From: Aestuariimicrobium kwangyangense DSM 21549
Lineage (GTDB): Bacteria > Actinomycetota > Actinomycetes > Propionibacteriales > Propionibacteriaceae
Assembly: GCF_000421525.1 (NCBI RefSeq)
Contig: NZ_ATXE01000001.1
Coordinates: 372,001-436,000 of the forward strand
DNA length: 64,000 bases
Reading direction: 5' to 3'
The notes beneath the pieces are model-generated. The model was not told the DNA's origin. It did no database searches and saw nothing but the letters and a program-made list of their open reading frames with translations. Below are positions 41,012 through 49,560 of this stretch, in pieces (within the stretch, counting starts at the first letter, position 1; each line of letters opens with the position of its first letter). Both the position numbers and the translations under genes were made by a program.

Positions 41012-42304
41012 GTGACCCGAGTGCTGATCATGCTCACCAACGTGTTCCCCTTCGCCACCGGCGAGGAGTTCGTCGAGGCCGAGCTCCCCCACCTGGCTGC
41101 CGCGTTCGATCGCGTCGTCGTGGTGGCCACCAAGACCCGCCCGGGGGTCGAGATCACCCGCGCGGTGCCGGCCAACGTCGAGGTCATCCGAGCCGGACGA
41201 GACCTGCCCACTGACCGACGCGGACGCCTGCTGCAGGCCGCCAAGGGTCTGCCTCGTCTGCGCCCCGGCAACATCCGCGAGGCCGAGCGCCACCTGCGCC
41301 GGCTCGGGCTCGACGCCAGCTACGCCTCGCTGGCCGCAGGGACCGTCCGTGACCTGCGCCGCCAGCTCGAGCAGCACTGGCACGACTGGCAGCTCGACAC
41401 GGCCCGCACCACGGTCTACTCCTACTGGCTGCACACCCCGGCGCTGGCGGCCGGCGCCATCGCCCGCTGGCTGCGCGGCAGAGGGGCCCAGGTCGACGGA
41501 GTCCTCTCCCGGGCCCACAGCTACGACATCTACCGCCACGCCCACCGCGACCACTACGTGCCCCAGCGGGCCGCGACCCTGGCCGGCGTCGACCGGATCC
41601 ACGTGATCAGCGAGAACGGCCGAGCCGCCATCCTCGCCGACAATCCCGAGGTGGCCGACAAGCTTGTGGTCAGCCACCTCGCCACCCCCGACCCCGGTCC
41701 GGTCGTACCGCCGTCGCGGCACCCCTTCCACGTGGTCACCTGCGCATTCGTCAGCCCCATCAAGAGGCTCGACCGGCTTCCCGGCATCCTGGCGATCCTT
41801 CGGCGTCGCGGCATCGACGCCCGCTGGACCCACATCGGCCCCGGACCACAGCTACCCGAGCTGGAGCGGTTGGCCTCCGACCTCCTCGGCACCACCGACG
41901 GCGGCACCCACCCCGTGGCCACCTTCGTGGGGTACGTACCGAACTCGCAGTTGGTCGAGACCTACCGGCAGCTTCGTCCGACGGTCCTGCTCAGCCTGTC
42001 GGTGCGCGAAGGGCTCCCCGTCACCCTGATGGAGGGGGCCTCACTGGGCATCGCGGTGGTCGCGACCGATGTGGGCGGGGTCGGTGAGATCGTGCACCCC
42101 GACACCGGTGTGCTGCTCCCCGCCGAGTTCACCGACGAGGGGGTCGCCGATGAACTGGCACGGCTGGCCGAGCTGCCCGACGAGCAGTTCGCAGCGCTGG
42201 GACGCCGCTCCCGCCAGATCTGGGACGAGGGCTTCAACGAGGCCACCGTGTATCCCGCCTTCGTCCATGACCTGCTGACGCTCGGCGAGAGGAAACCTCG
42301 ATGA
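41012..42304 (+). CDS. Glycosyltransferase family 4, first of a tandem pair
   Basis: The 430-residue protein has a GT-B layout. It begins VLIMLTNVFPFATGEEFVEA, and a donor-site motif in the C-domain reads SLSVREGLPVTLMEGASLGI and ATDVGGVGEIV. The nucleotide-sugar-binding helix with E-x7-E type residues lies there. The following gene encodes a close paralogue and overlaps by 4 bp (ATGA), so they are made together. They likely add successive, perhaps related, sugars to the repeat unit on the inner face of the membrane. Specificities are unknown. Confidence 0.88.
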   Translation: MTRVLIMLTNVFPFATGEEFVEAELPHLAAAFDRVVVVATKTRPGVEITRAVPANVEVIRAGRDLPTDRRGRLLQAAKGLPRLRPGNIREAERHLRRLGLDASYASLAAGTVRDLRRQLEQHWHDWQLDTARTTVYSYWLHTPALAAGAIARWLRGRGAQVDGVLSRAHSYDIYRHAHRDHYVPQRAATLAGVDRIHVISENGRAAILADNPEVADKLVVSHLATPDPGPVVPPSRHPFHVVTCAFVSPIKRLDRLPGILAILRRRGIDARWTHIGPGPQLPELERLASDLLGTTDGGTHPVATFVGYVPNSQLVETYRQLRPTVLLSLSVREGLPVTLMEGASLGIAVVATDVGGVGEIVHPDTGVLLPAEFTDEGVADELARLAELPDEQFAALGRRSRQIWDEGFNEATVYPAFVHDLLTLGERKPR

Positions 42305-43638
42305 CCACACCCCCGGCCTCCGACCGCACCGCACGACCCAGCGTGCTGATCTTCTTCACCCACCTGTACCCCTACGCAAAGGGTGAGGAGTTCATCGAGA
42401 TCGAACTGCCGCACCTGGCCCGGGCCTGGGACCGCGTCATCGTGGTCGCGACCAAGACCCGTGACGGTGACGAGGTCACCCGGCAGGTGCCCGAGGGGGT
42501 CACCGTGCTGCGGGCCGGGCGACAGCTGGACGACGGTCGGCTGTCCGAACTGAGGGCCGCGGCCAGAGGAGTGAGGGCCGCGGTGGCCAACTCCTCGAGC
42601 CCGGCGGCACTGCTGGGACGCAAGCTCGACCTGCTGCGACAGACCGGCGGGCACCCCATGAAGGTGGCGATGGAACTGGCCTTCGTCGGCGTCGCCGACG
42701 AGGTGACCACCGACCTCGTGGCACAGTTGCGCGACCACTGGGACGACTGGGACCTCGGCCGTGCCGAGATCGACCTGTACGCCTACTGGCTGCACTCCTC
42801 GGCGACCGCCCTACTGGGAACGGCCGCGTGGCTGAGGTCGCGTGGCGCCACGGTCGGCGCCAAGGTGGCACGCGGGCACCGCTACGAGATCTTCCGCGAG
42901 ATCGCCACCCTCGGGCACCTGCCCCAACGCCCCCAGCTGCTGGCCGGACTCGACGGCGTCTACGTGGTCAGCGAGATGGGAGCCAGGCGGGTCCGGGACG
43001 AGAACCCGGGATTCGCCGGCAAGGTGCACTGCCAGCACCTCGGCACCCGCGACCCCGGGCCCGTCCTGAGCCTGGGCAGGGAGCCGTTCACCGTGGTGAG
43101 TTGCGCACTGATGACGCCGGTCAAGCGCCTCGATCGGATCCCGGGGATCGTGCGTCGGTTGCGCGATCGTGGCATCGACGCGCGCTGGACGCACATCGGC
43201 TCGGGACCCGAGGAGGACGCCGTCCGAGCGCTGGGCAGGGATCTGCTCGGCGAGCACGCGAGCTTCCCCGGTTACGTGCCGAACGCCGACCTGGTCGACT
43301 TCTACCGACGACTCAACCCCTCGGTCCTGGTCAACCTGTCGTCCTCGGAGGGGCTGCCGGTCAACCTGATGGACGGTGCCTCGCTGGGTCTGCCACTGGT
43401 GGCCACCAACGTCGGCGGCTGTGCCGAGATCGTCCACAACCGCGACAACGGATTCCTGCTCGATGCCGACTTCACCGACGACGACGCCGTGGCAGCGCTG
43501 ACCGTGCTGGCGACCGAGCCGGACGAGGCCTACCGCGCCCGCGGTGCCAGGAGTCGTCAGCTCTGGGCCGAGGGTTTCGACGAGGCAGTCGTCTATCCCC
43601 AGTTCATCGAGCAGGTGCGGGCGCTGGCCGCCCGCTGA
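42301..43638 (+). CDS. Glycosyltransferase family 4, second of a tandem pair
   Basis: The 445-residue protein parallels its upstream neighbour throughout. VLIFFTHLYPYAKGEEFIEI matches its start, DRVIVVATKTRDGDEVTRQV the next strand, and NLSSSEGLPVNLMDGASLGL and ATNVGGCAEIVHN the donor site. An internal insertion of about 20 residues near 105-130 distinguishes it. The ATG overlaps the stop of the first gene. It converges on the flippase gene with 1 bp between stops. Role as above, with a different acceptor or donor likely. Confidence 0.88.
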   Translation: MTTPPASDRTARPSVLIFFTHLYPYAKGEEFIEIELPHLARAWDRVIVVATKTRDGDEVTRQVPEGVTVLRAGRQLDDGRLSELRAAARGVRAAVANSSSPAALLGRKLDLLRQTGGHPMKVAMELAFVGVADEVTTDLVAQLRDHWDDWDLGRAEIDLYAYWLHSSATALLGTAAWLRSRGATVGAKVARGHRYEIFREIATLGHLPQRPQLLAGLDGVYVVSEMGARRVRDENPGFAGKVHCQHLGTRDPGPVLSLGREPFTVVSCALMTPVKRLDRIPGIVRRLRDRGIDARWTHIGSGPEEDAVRALGRDLLGEHASFPGYVPNADLVDFYRRLNPSVLVNLSSSEGLPVNLMDGASLGLPLVATNVGGCAEIVHNRDNGFLLDADFTDDDAVAALTVLATEPDEAYRARGARSRQLWAEGFDEAVVYPQFIEQVRALAAR

Positions 43639-43639
43639 C

Positions 43640-45100
43640 TCAGGACCGGTCGCCGCGCTCGTCAGCGGCCACGTCCTCGGCCTCCTCGGCTGCGAGATCG
43701 CCCTCCGCCTCGGCGTCGTCGTCCGGATCGACGGGGGAGCGGTCGTAGCCGCGGGCCACGTACAGGGCCAGACCCGTGAAGACGATGAGCAGTGCCGTCA
43801 TCGACCATGCGACCCAGGTGATGGTCTGCTCGAGGTTGCCGTCGGTTCGCCACAGCAGGGTGAGCGGCACGGCTGCGAAGAAGATGGCGTAGACCAGCAT
43901 CAGGCCCTGCCGCCTCGCCACCACGAACACCGTCGAGATGGGCGAGGTGATGAAGTTGAGGAACAGCCACGGCACCAGACTGCGCGCGATCCGTCCGGCC
44001 GGCGTCCACTTGTCACCCAGGACGAAGGGCAGCAGCCACGGCGCCAGCAGCCAGATCAGCCCGAACGGCACCAACCCGATCAGGAAGGAACGCACCACCG
44101 ACACCTTCATGAGGGCGTACATCCGGCCTCTCTGGGTGACGGAGATCTTCTGGAAGTAGATCTGGCTGATGGCGCCGTTGATCAGCGCGATGGGTGCCTG
44201 CAGCAGCCGCCAGGCGAGGCTGAACTGGCCCAGCGCGGCGCTCGAGAACTGGTTGGCGATCAGCAACGGGATGCCCTGCAGGCGGGCCGAGTCGACCAGC
44301 GCGTTGGGGCCGTTGAGCAGCGGCATCTTGCGGTACTCGCGGGCCAGGTCCCGGAAGCTCGCGGTGGGCTCGTCGGGATCGAGCCGGAACTGTCCACGGG
44401 TACGGCGCAGCACATTCACCAGGGCCAGACCCTGCCCCAGCACGGTGGCCAGCAGCAGCCCGGGTACCCCGGCCTTGAGCAGTCCCGCAGCGATCTGGGT
44501 ACCCGACAGCGCCACCGCGTAGGTGATCTTGTTCTCGCTGACGGTGCGGTAGTTCTTCGTCCGGGTCAGCCAGTAGGTGAGCAGCGCCACCTGGGCCAGC
44601 AGCCACGTCATCGGGCCGACCAGCCACAACAGCCACTGGTCGCCCGCGGGGACTCCCAACCAGGTGCCCAACGGATGCGCCGCGACCAGCATCACCAGCG
44701 TCGAGGCGACCGCCACGCCGGTGTTGATCCAAGTGGCCAGCCGCACCAGTTGCCGCGCGTCGTTGGCCCGCTTGGGCAGCACGATCGCCATGTCATAGCG
44801 CAGGGCAGCCAGCGGCAGGATGGCCTGCGAGACCGACAGCACCGCGGTGTACACCCCGAACTGGCTGGGCGAGAACAGCCGGCCGACCAGCAACATGCCC
44901 ACGATCTGCAGCACCTGGGCTGCCCCGGTGCCGGTGATCAGGGTGAGGAAGTGACGGGCGAACTCCCGCTGGGCCAACTGCGCCCGCACTCGTCCCCTGA
45001 TCCCGCCCGCCGCGGGTGCCGTGGCTGGGTTCGGGGTGCCCGGGTCGGCGCCGTCGACATCTGCTGAGGCGGGCTGGCGCTCGTCCGCTGGTGGGTTCAC
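43640..45100 (-). CDS. Wzx-type lipopolysaccharide/polysaccharide flippase (MOP superfamily)
   Basis: The 486-residue protein has about twelve to fourteen membrane helices and the start FLTLITGTGAAQVLQIVGML, then GRLFSPSQFGVYTAVLSVSQ, the hallmark of polysaccharide exporters of the MOP family. Basic and acidic residues at the C-terminus (DDDAEAEGDLAAEEAEDVAA) form an unusual acidic tail. It would flip undecaprenyl-linked repeat units to the outer face. The start is the GTG at 45100, 8 nt after TAAGCT; the longer frame to 45187 is not supported. Confidence 0.88.
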   Translation of the reverse strand: MNPPADERQPASADVDGADPGTPNPATAPAAGGIRGRVRAQLAQREFARHFLTLITGTGAAQVLQIVGMLLVGRLFSPSQFGVYTAVLSVSQAILPLAALRYDMAIVLPKRANDARQLVRLATWINTGVAVASTLVMLVAAHPLGTWLGVPAGDQWLLWLVGPMTWLLAQVALLTYWLTRTKNYRTVSENKITYAVALSGTQIAAGLLKAGVPGLLLATVLGQGLALVNVLRRTRGQFRLDPDEPTASFRDLAREYRKMPLLNGPNALVDSARLQGIPLLIANQFSSAALGQFSLAWRLLQAPIALINGAISQIYFQKISVTQRGRMYALMKVSVVRSFLIGLVPFGLIWLLAPWLLPFVLGDKWTPAGRIARSLVPWLFLNFITSPISTVFVVARRQGLMLVYAIFFAAVPLTLLWRTDGNLEQTITWVAWSMTALLIVFTGLALYVARGYDRSPVDPDDDAEAEGDLAAEEAEDVAADERGDRS

Positions 45101-45108
45101 GAGGACGA

Positions 45109-45114
45109 AGCTTA
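45109..45114 (-). promoter_or_regulatory. Putative -10 hexamer of the flippase gene
   Basis: On the minus strand TAAGCT ends 8 nt before the GTG at 45100, and no ribosome site lies between. Confidence 0.45.
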
Positions 45115-45200
45115 CGCGCGGGCGCCCTCCGAGCCCGACCACGGGGCCGTCCGGGCAGGTGGCGCGCGAGGGTTGCACGACCCCCACCCGGAGCGCCTCG

Positions 45201-45206
45201 TATGAT
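45201..45206 (+). promoter_or_regulatory. Putative -10 hexamer of the second O-antigen-ligase-like gene
   Basis: TATGAT lies about 48 nt before the ATG at 45255. This gene has a normal leader with a GGGAG ribosome site, unlike its neighbours. Confidence 0.45.
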
Positions 45207-45254
45207 CGAGCACGGTCTCGCGATCACCGCGAGCCAGCGTTGATGGGAGACCCG

Positions 45255-46571
45255 ATGAGCGACGCCCCACAGGTCGTGCACCCGGTCGCACCGTCAGGCA
45301 CGCTGGACCGTGGTCTGCTGGTGGCCGCCAGGCGCGGACGATCGAGGGTGGTGCGCTACTCCCGCAGTCGCGGAGTGACCCGGCTGCTGTGGATCGTCGC
45401 TGCGGGACTGGTGCTGCGGACCCCCCTGTCGGTGGTGCTGGCGGCGCTCATCCCCCTGTTCATCCTGCTGGTGAAGGGGCTGCGCTGGCCCACCAAGCTC
45501 TCGGCCCCGATGTGGATCTTCCTGCTGGTCGCGCTCGGCACGTCAGGGCTGGCCTGGATCAACAACCCCGATCTGGCACTGATCAACAACTTCACCCTGA
45601 TGGCCACCATGACCTTGGTCTGCGCCGCCGTCACGCTCACCCGCCACACCGTGGCGGCCGTCCGCTGGCTGATGGCCGGTACCGTCGCGGGGCTGTGGAT
45701 CTGCCTGTTGACGGGAGTCTTCGAGGCCGTCAGCGGCATCAAGGTGCTGCCGCTGCTCTACCCCGACGCCAACACCGCGGCAGCGGTCGCCTCGAACCGA
45801 TTCGTGGTGGCCGGTTTCTTCCCCAACTTCAACGACTTCGCCGTGGCGATGGCCATGTTCGGCACCATCCTCACCGCGCAACTGCTGCTCGGGGCCGGGG
45901 TCGGACCGCTGAAGAAGATGACGAGGGCCGCCGGCCTGATGGGTTGCATGTTCTTCATCGTGGTGATCGGGGCACGAGGAGCCCTGGTCGGTCTCGCCCT
46001 CGGCATGGTGTTGGTGGTGATCACGGGGGCACGCCTCCTCAACCGGCGGCTGGTGAGCGTGCCCACCCTGGTTGCCGTGCTGTCCGTCGCCGTGTTCGTG
46101 GCCGCAGCCCTGCTGACCACTCCGTACGTGCAGGACAACTCGGCGCTGCAGCGGGTGCGCATCATCCACGACAGCATCGCCATGACCCCCGCCTCCGAGG
46201 GCCACTTCTGGTACGGCTACGGTTCCATGACGTGGTTCCGGCAGGTGGCCGAGGAGGTCTACGGCCCGGTGCTGATGGACCCGCACAACCTGCTGCTCGA
46301 GTTCTTCACCATGTTCGGGCTGCCCACCCTGATCGCCTACATCGGGCTGTGGTTCCACATCGCCCATCGCGGACTGTGGCGACTCAAGATGGGTCCGGGC
46401 TGGCGCGAGACCTCGGTGGTGGTGCTCTCGGCGCTGATGCCCGTGCTCGGAATCGTGCCCTCGTCGACCCTGCGCTACTACCTCATCTACCTGTTCATCG
46501 CGGCGTCGATCGGGGTCTTCCAGACCGAGGCGATGCGTCGCCGGCAGATGGCACTGGCCGACCACGGCTGA
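45255..46571 (+). CDS. O-antigen ligase/polymerase-like membrane protein, second type
   Basis: The 438-residue protein has about eleven membrane helices. The central conserved part VIGARGALVGLALGMVLVVI precedes a large outer loop with FWYGYGSMTWFRQ and LMDPHNLLLEFFTMFGLPTL, the Wzy_C pattern with the histidine of DPHN. It is more distant from the other two such proteins in the locus and closer to exopolysaccharide polymerases. The ATG at 45255 follows GGGAG by 5 nt; an ATG four codons earlier lies upstream of that site. It converges on the chain-length gene. Confidence 0.8.
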   Translation: MSDAPQVVHPVAPSGTLDRGLLVAARRGRSRVVRYSRSRGVTRLLWIVAAGLVLRTPLSVVLAALIPLFILLVKGLRWPTKLSAPMWIFLLVALGTSGLAWINNPDLALINNFTLMATMTLVCAAVTLTRHTVAAVRWLMAGTVAGLWICLLTGVFEAVSGIKVLPLLYPDANTAAAVASNRFVVAGFFPNFNDFAVAMAMFGTILTAQLLLGAGVGPLKKMTRAAGLMGCMFFIVVIGARGALVGLALGMVLVVITGARLLNRRLVSVPTLVAVLSVAVFVAAALLTTPYVQDNSALQRVRIIHDSIAMTPASEGHFWYGYGSMTWFRQVAEEVYGPVLMDPHNLLLEFFTMFGLPTLIAYIGLWFHIAHRGLWRLKMGPGWRETSVVVLSALMPVLGIVPSSTLRYYLIYLFIAASIGVFQTEAMRRRQMALADHG

Positions 46572-46599
46572 GCCGGCCCCGTGGGCCAAGACGCGACGG

Positions 46600-47352
46600 T
46601 CAGGCGCGAGGGCTCTTCGTCCGCAGACGTGAGATGACGTCGAGGGCCACAGCGGTGCCGAAGCCGAGGGCGAGAGCGGCCACCACGGCGAGGACGGCGA
46701 ACTGCAGCCTGACCGACGGGTCTGCCTCCAGGGGCAGCACAGCGCGGTCGACCACCTTGGCCGTCATCGACACGTTCTGCTCGCCGCCCGGCGAGAAACT
46801 GGGCACGGCCGCGACGAACTCGTCGGCGACCAGGTTCGTCAGCTTCTGGGCCTCCTCGGCGCTGGAGGCCTTGCCGCTGATGCTCAGCACGAACGAGTTG
46901 GCGGGGTTGCCGGTGGTGATCGAACCCTTCAAGGACTGGGCCGTCTTGGTGGGGTCGCCGAGCTTGTCGGCCACACGCTGGAGCACCAGCGGTTGGTTGA
47001 CCATGTAGACGTAGGACTTCGTGACGAACGGCAGCATCGCCGCCTGCTGCGTCGCCTCGGCATCGGACTGCACCTTCTGGGGGGCGAACAGCACCACCGC
47101 GTCACCGGTGTAGGAGGGGGCGCGTGTGAAGGCGAACACCAGCCCGGCGACGAGCACCACGGCGGCCACGATGAGCGCCGGCAGGCGGTAGCGGCCCAAG
47201 GTGCGCACGTAGGCGATGACGTCGAGCGCCCGGTCGTCCTCGTAGAGGGAACTCGAGGCGAGCACCACAGGGGTGCCGGGAACGGTCAGTGTCCCGGACG
47301 AAGGGGCCTGGTCGGCACCGGCCGGTGATGAGGGAATCGTCGAGTCTGCCAC
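46600..47352 (-). CDS. Wzz/YveK-type polysaccharide chain-length protein
   Basis: The 250-residue protein has a cytoplasmic N-terminus, then two membrane helices (about residues 59-80 and 215-238). The extracellular domain between them has YTGDAVVLFAP, SYVYMVNQPLVLQRVADKLG and VDRAVLPLEADPSVRLQFAV, as in Wzz and the transmembrane modulator half of Gram-positive BY-kinases. No kinase domain or separate kinase gene is in the window. It would set the chain length of the polymer together with a Wzy protein. The start GTG (VADSTIPS) lies 6 nt after TACGAT. Confidence 0.83.
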   Translation of the reverse strand: MADSTIPSSPAGADQAPSSGTLTVPGTPVVLASSSLYEDDRALDVIAYVRTLGRYRLPALIVAAVVLVAGLVFAFTRAPSYTGDAVVLFAPQKVQSDAEATQQAAMLPFVTKSYVYMVNQPLVLQRVADKLGDPTKTAQSLKGSITTGNPANSFVLSISGKASSAEEAQKLTNLVADEFVAAVPSFSPGGEQNVSMTAKVVDRAVLPLEADPSVRLQFAVLAVVAALALGFGTAVALDVISRLRTKSPRA

Positions 47353-47358
47353 CTGCAC

Positions 47359-47364
47359 ATCGTA
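47359..47364 (-). promoter_or_regulatory. Putative -10 hexamer of the chain-length gene
   Basis: On the minus strand TACGAT ends 6 nt before the GTG at 47352. It faces the TAGCAT of the divergent gene, with 51 bp between hexamers. Confidence 0.45.
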
Positions 47365-47415
47365 GCCACGGGCGCCACCCATCAACCGCGACACCTGCGC
47401 CAGTCCGAGCGCGAC

Positions 47416-47421
47416 TAGCAT
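47416..47421 (+). promoter_or_regulatory. Putative -10 hexamer of the third O-antigen-ligase-like gene
   Basis: TAGCAT ends 8 nt before the ATG at 47430, with no ribosome site between. Confidence 0.4.
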
Positions 47422-47429
47422 GGCTGCTC

Positions 47430-48893
47430 ATGACGACGGTGGCCCCTCCCCGCGAGGAGACCTTGCATCCCGGGTCACCTCCACACCTGTGGGCCGTGCG
47501 CCTCTACGACTGGGCGCTGCTCGGGCTGGTCGTGATGATGAGCCTGTTCAACACCCTCGGCCCCTGGCCGGGGACGGCCCGACTGCCGCTCTACCTGGTG
47601 CTGATGGGCGGTTACGTGGCGATCGGGCTCGGCCTCGCCGTGTGGTGCGCCCTACGCGGGCAGCGCTGGTGGAAGCTGCCGACCGGGGCCTGGGTGACCC
47701 TGGCCGCGGGGACGGCCCTGTTCGTCTACGCGTTGGTCTCGACCACCTTCAACCGCCAGGTGATCTGGGTCGGCAAGGCCAGGCGGGTCACCGAGGTGCC
47801 CCACGACATCACCACCACCCCCCTGCTCTGCGCCCTGGTGACCCTGTGGGCCGCCTTCCTCGTGGTGGTGCTGACCCAGCCCCAGGACAGGTTCCCGCTG
47901 CTGTGGCGGCTCTCGGTGCTGGTGGCCCCCCTCTCCGTGGTCGGCTGGGCGCGCGTCTGGTTGGACGACCACTCCCAGCGCCTGTGGACGCAGATGGGGG
48001 GCAGCGCCGTCTATCCGGTCGTGCTCCTGCTCGCCGGCGCCATCGCAGCTGCTGGCGTGGTCCGGCCCTACCGTCCGCGGGCCTCGCTGTGGCTGGTGGT
48101 GACGCACCTGATCCTGCTGATGCTGACCGGATCGCGGGCGGCGTTGGTGATGCTGGCCGCCGTGGCCGTCCTGCTCGTGGTCCGGCTCGGCCGCACCCAC
48201 AAGGGTCTGGGGGAGCGCCTCGCCCGACTTCCCAAGCGGGTCTTCGTGCTCGCGGGGGGTGCGCTCGTGGCCGGTACCCTGCTCTCGCCCGTGCTGGGAC
48301 GACTCGACCAACGCTCTCTGGGACGTGTGCAGACCTGGCTGGTCGGCTGGGTCGCCATCAAGTCCCACTGGGAAAGGGTCGTCTTCGGCCTCGGCAGCGG
48401 CACCATCTGGCCGTGGTTCGCCTACGAGTCGGGGTGGCAGCCACTGCCGTGGCGCAGCCGCCTCACCGGTCCGTTCGGCTACACCCTCTATCACTCGCAC
48501 TCGGTCTACCTCGAGGTGATGGCCGAACTCGGGCTGGTCGGGCTCGCCCTGCTGGCCCTGGTCATCTCACCCGTGGTCATCCAGTGGATCCGCGGCGGTC
48601 CCGCTGCCTCGGTCGCGATGTCGTCGGGTCTGGTCGCCACCGGCATCGGGTTCGCCGTCGACACCTATCTGTTCAAGAACTACCCGATCTCCCTGGTCTG
48701 GTGGCTGGTGGTCTTCGTGGTGCTCACCACCTATCCCAACGGCTACCCCGCCGGTGCGGAGGATCCCCCACCGCTCGCGACCCCGGTGGTGGGCGTGCCC
48801 GTGGTCGAACCCGAGCCGGTCCATTCCCCGCTGACCAGCCAAATCGCCACAACGCCCGCCCCGGTCCCGGTCGCACCCGAACCGGAGCGGTAG
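47430..48893 (+). CDS. O-antigen ligase/polymerase-like membrane protein, third copy
   Basis: The 487-residue protein is a paralogue of the product at 38542-39882. Both share LTGSRAALVMLAAVAVLLVV-like helices, VFGLGSGTIWPWFAYES and the YHSHSVYLEVMAELGLVGLA loop with its histidine, then a DTYLFKNYPISLVWW end. A 50-residue Pro/Val-rich tail follows. It would polymerise or ligate repeat units outside the membrane. Its stop codon TAG is also the first half of the TAGGCT hexamer of the next operon. Confidence 0.82.
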   Translation: MTTVAPPREETLHPGSPPHLWAVRLYDWALLGLVVMMSLFNTLGPWPGTARLPLYLVLMGGYVAIGLGLAVWCALRGQRWWKLPTGAWVTLAAGTALFVYALVSTTFNRQVIWVGKARRVTEVPHDITTTPLLCALVTLWAAFLVVVLTQPQDRFPLLWRLSVLVAPLSVVGWARVWLDDHSQRLWTQMGGSAVYPVVLLLAGAIAAAGVVRPYRPRASLWLVVTHLILLMLTGSRAALVMLAAVAVLLVVRLGRTHKGLGERLARLPKRVFVLAGGALVAGTLLSPVLGRLDQRSLGRVQTWLVGWVAIKSHWERVVFGLGSGTIWPWFAYESGWQPLPWRSRLTGPFGYTLYHSHSVYLEVMAELGLVGLALLALVISPVVIQWIRGGPAASVAMSSGLVATGIGFAVDTYLFKNYPISLVWWLVVFVVLTTYPNGYPAGAEDPPPLATPVVGVPVVEPEPVHSPLTSQIATTPAPVPVAPEPER

Positions 48894-48896
48894 GCT
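48891..48896 (+). promoter_or_regulatory. Putative -10 hexamer of the sugar-biosynthesis operon
   Basis: TAGGCT overlaps the stop codon of the upstream gene and lies 58 nt before the TTG start at 48955. The leader contains a hairpin (48908-48913 with 48927-48932, arms GCCAGC/GCTGGC, extended by a GGG/CCC). Confidence 0.4.
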
Positions 48897-48954
48897 CGTC
48901 CTGCACTGCCAGCGGGGGCGCACCCTGCTGGCCGTCCTGATTCAGGAGGCTTCC

Positions 48955-49560
48955 TTGTCCAATGCGCGCATCCAGCCCTCCGCCGATCTCGATGACGGCG
49001 TGACGATCGGGGACGGATCCTCTGTCTGGCACCTCGCGCAGGTGCGCGGTGGGGCCGAACTCGGTGAGAACGTGATCGTCGGACGAGGGGCCTACATCGG
49101 CTCGGGCGTGCACGTCGGCGACAACTGCAAGATCCAGAACTACGCCTTGGTCTACGAGCCGGCCCTGCTCGAGGACGGCGTCTTCGTCGGCCCGGCCGCG
49201 GTACTGACCAATGACACCTTCCCGCGGGCCATCAACCCCGACGGCACCGCGAAGAGCGCCCACGACTGGGAGCCGGTCGGGGTCACCCTGAAGCAGGGCT
49301 GCTCGATCGGTGCCCGCGCGGTGTGCGTGGCGCCGGTCACCGTCGGCCGGTGGGCCACGGTCGCGGCGGGCTCCGTGGTGGTCAAGGACGTGCCAGATTT
49401 CGCGCTCGTGGCCGGGGTGCCGGCCAAGCGCATCAAGTGGGTGGGACGCTCCGGCTTCCCACTCGAACCGGCCGGTGACCGACGTTTCGTCGACCCCAGG
49501 ACCGGCGACCAGTTCGTCGAAAACGACGAGGTCCTGACTCTCGTGGAGGAGAACAACTGA
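48955..49560 (+). CDS. Hexapeptide-repeat N-acetyltransferase (WbpD/WlbB-like)
   Basis: The 201-residue left-handed beta-helix protein has isoleucine-patch repeats (VTIGDGSSVWHLAQVRGGAE, VIVGRGAYIG, VTVGRWATVAAGSVVVKDVP). By family it matches WbpD/WlbB, which acetylates the 3-amino group of UDP-2-acetamido-3-amino-2,3-dideoxyglucuronate. The asparagine-histidine region KIQNYALVYEPALLEDGVFV and TNDTFPRAINPDG segment fit. The start is a TTG with a perfect AGGAGG 6 nt upstream. It begins a three-gene operon; its stop overlaps the next start (TGATG). Confidence 0.88.
   Translation: MSNARIQPSADLDDGVTIGDGSSVWHLAQVRGGAELGENVIVGRGAYIGSGVHVGDNCKIQNYALVYEPALLEDGVFVGPAAVLTNDTFPRAINPDGTAKSAHDWEPVGVTLKQGCSIGARAVCVAPVTVGRWATVAAGSVVVKDVPDFALVAGVPAKRIKWVGRSGFPLEPAGDRRFVDPRTGDQFVENDEVLTLVEENN

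Noticed and set aside
39863-41833. Extended start of the minus-strand glycosyltransferase (656 codons)
   Set aside because: The extra 292 residues run antisense through the divergent GT4 gene; the ATG at 40957 begins the fold and has its own promoter hexamer.
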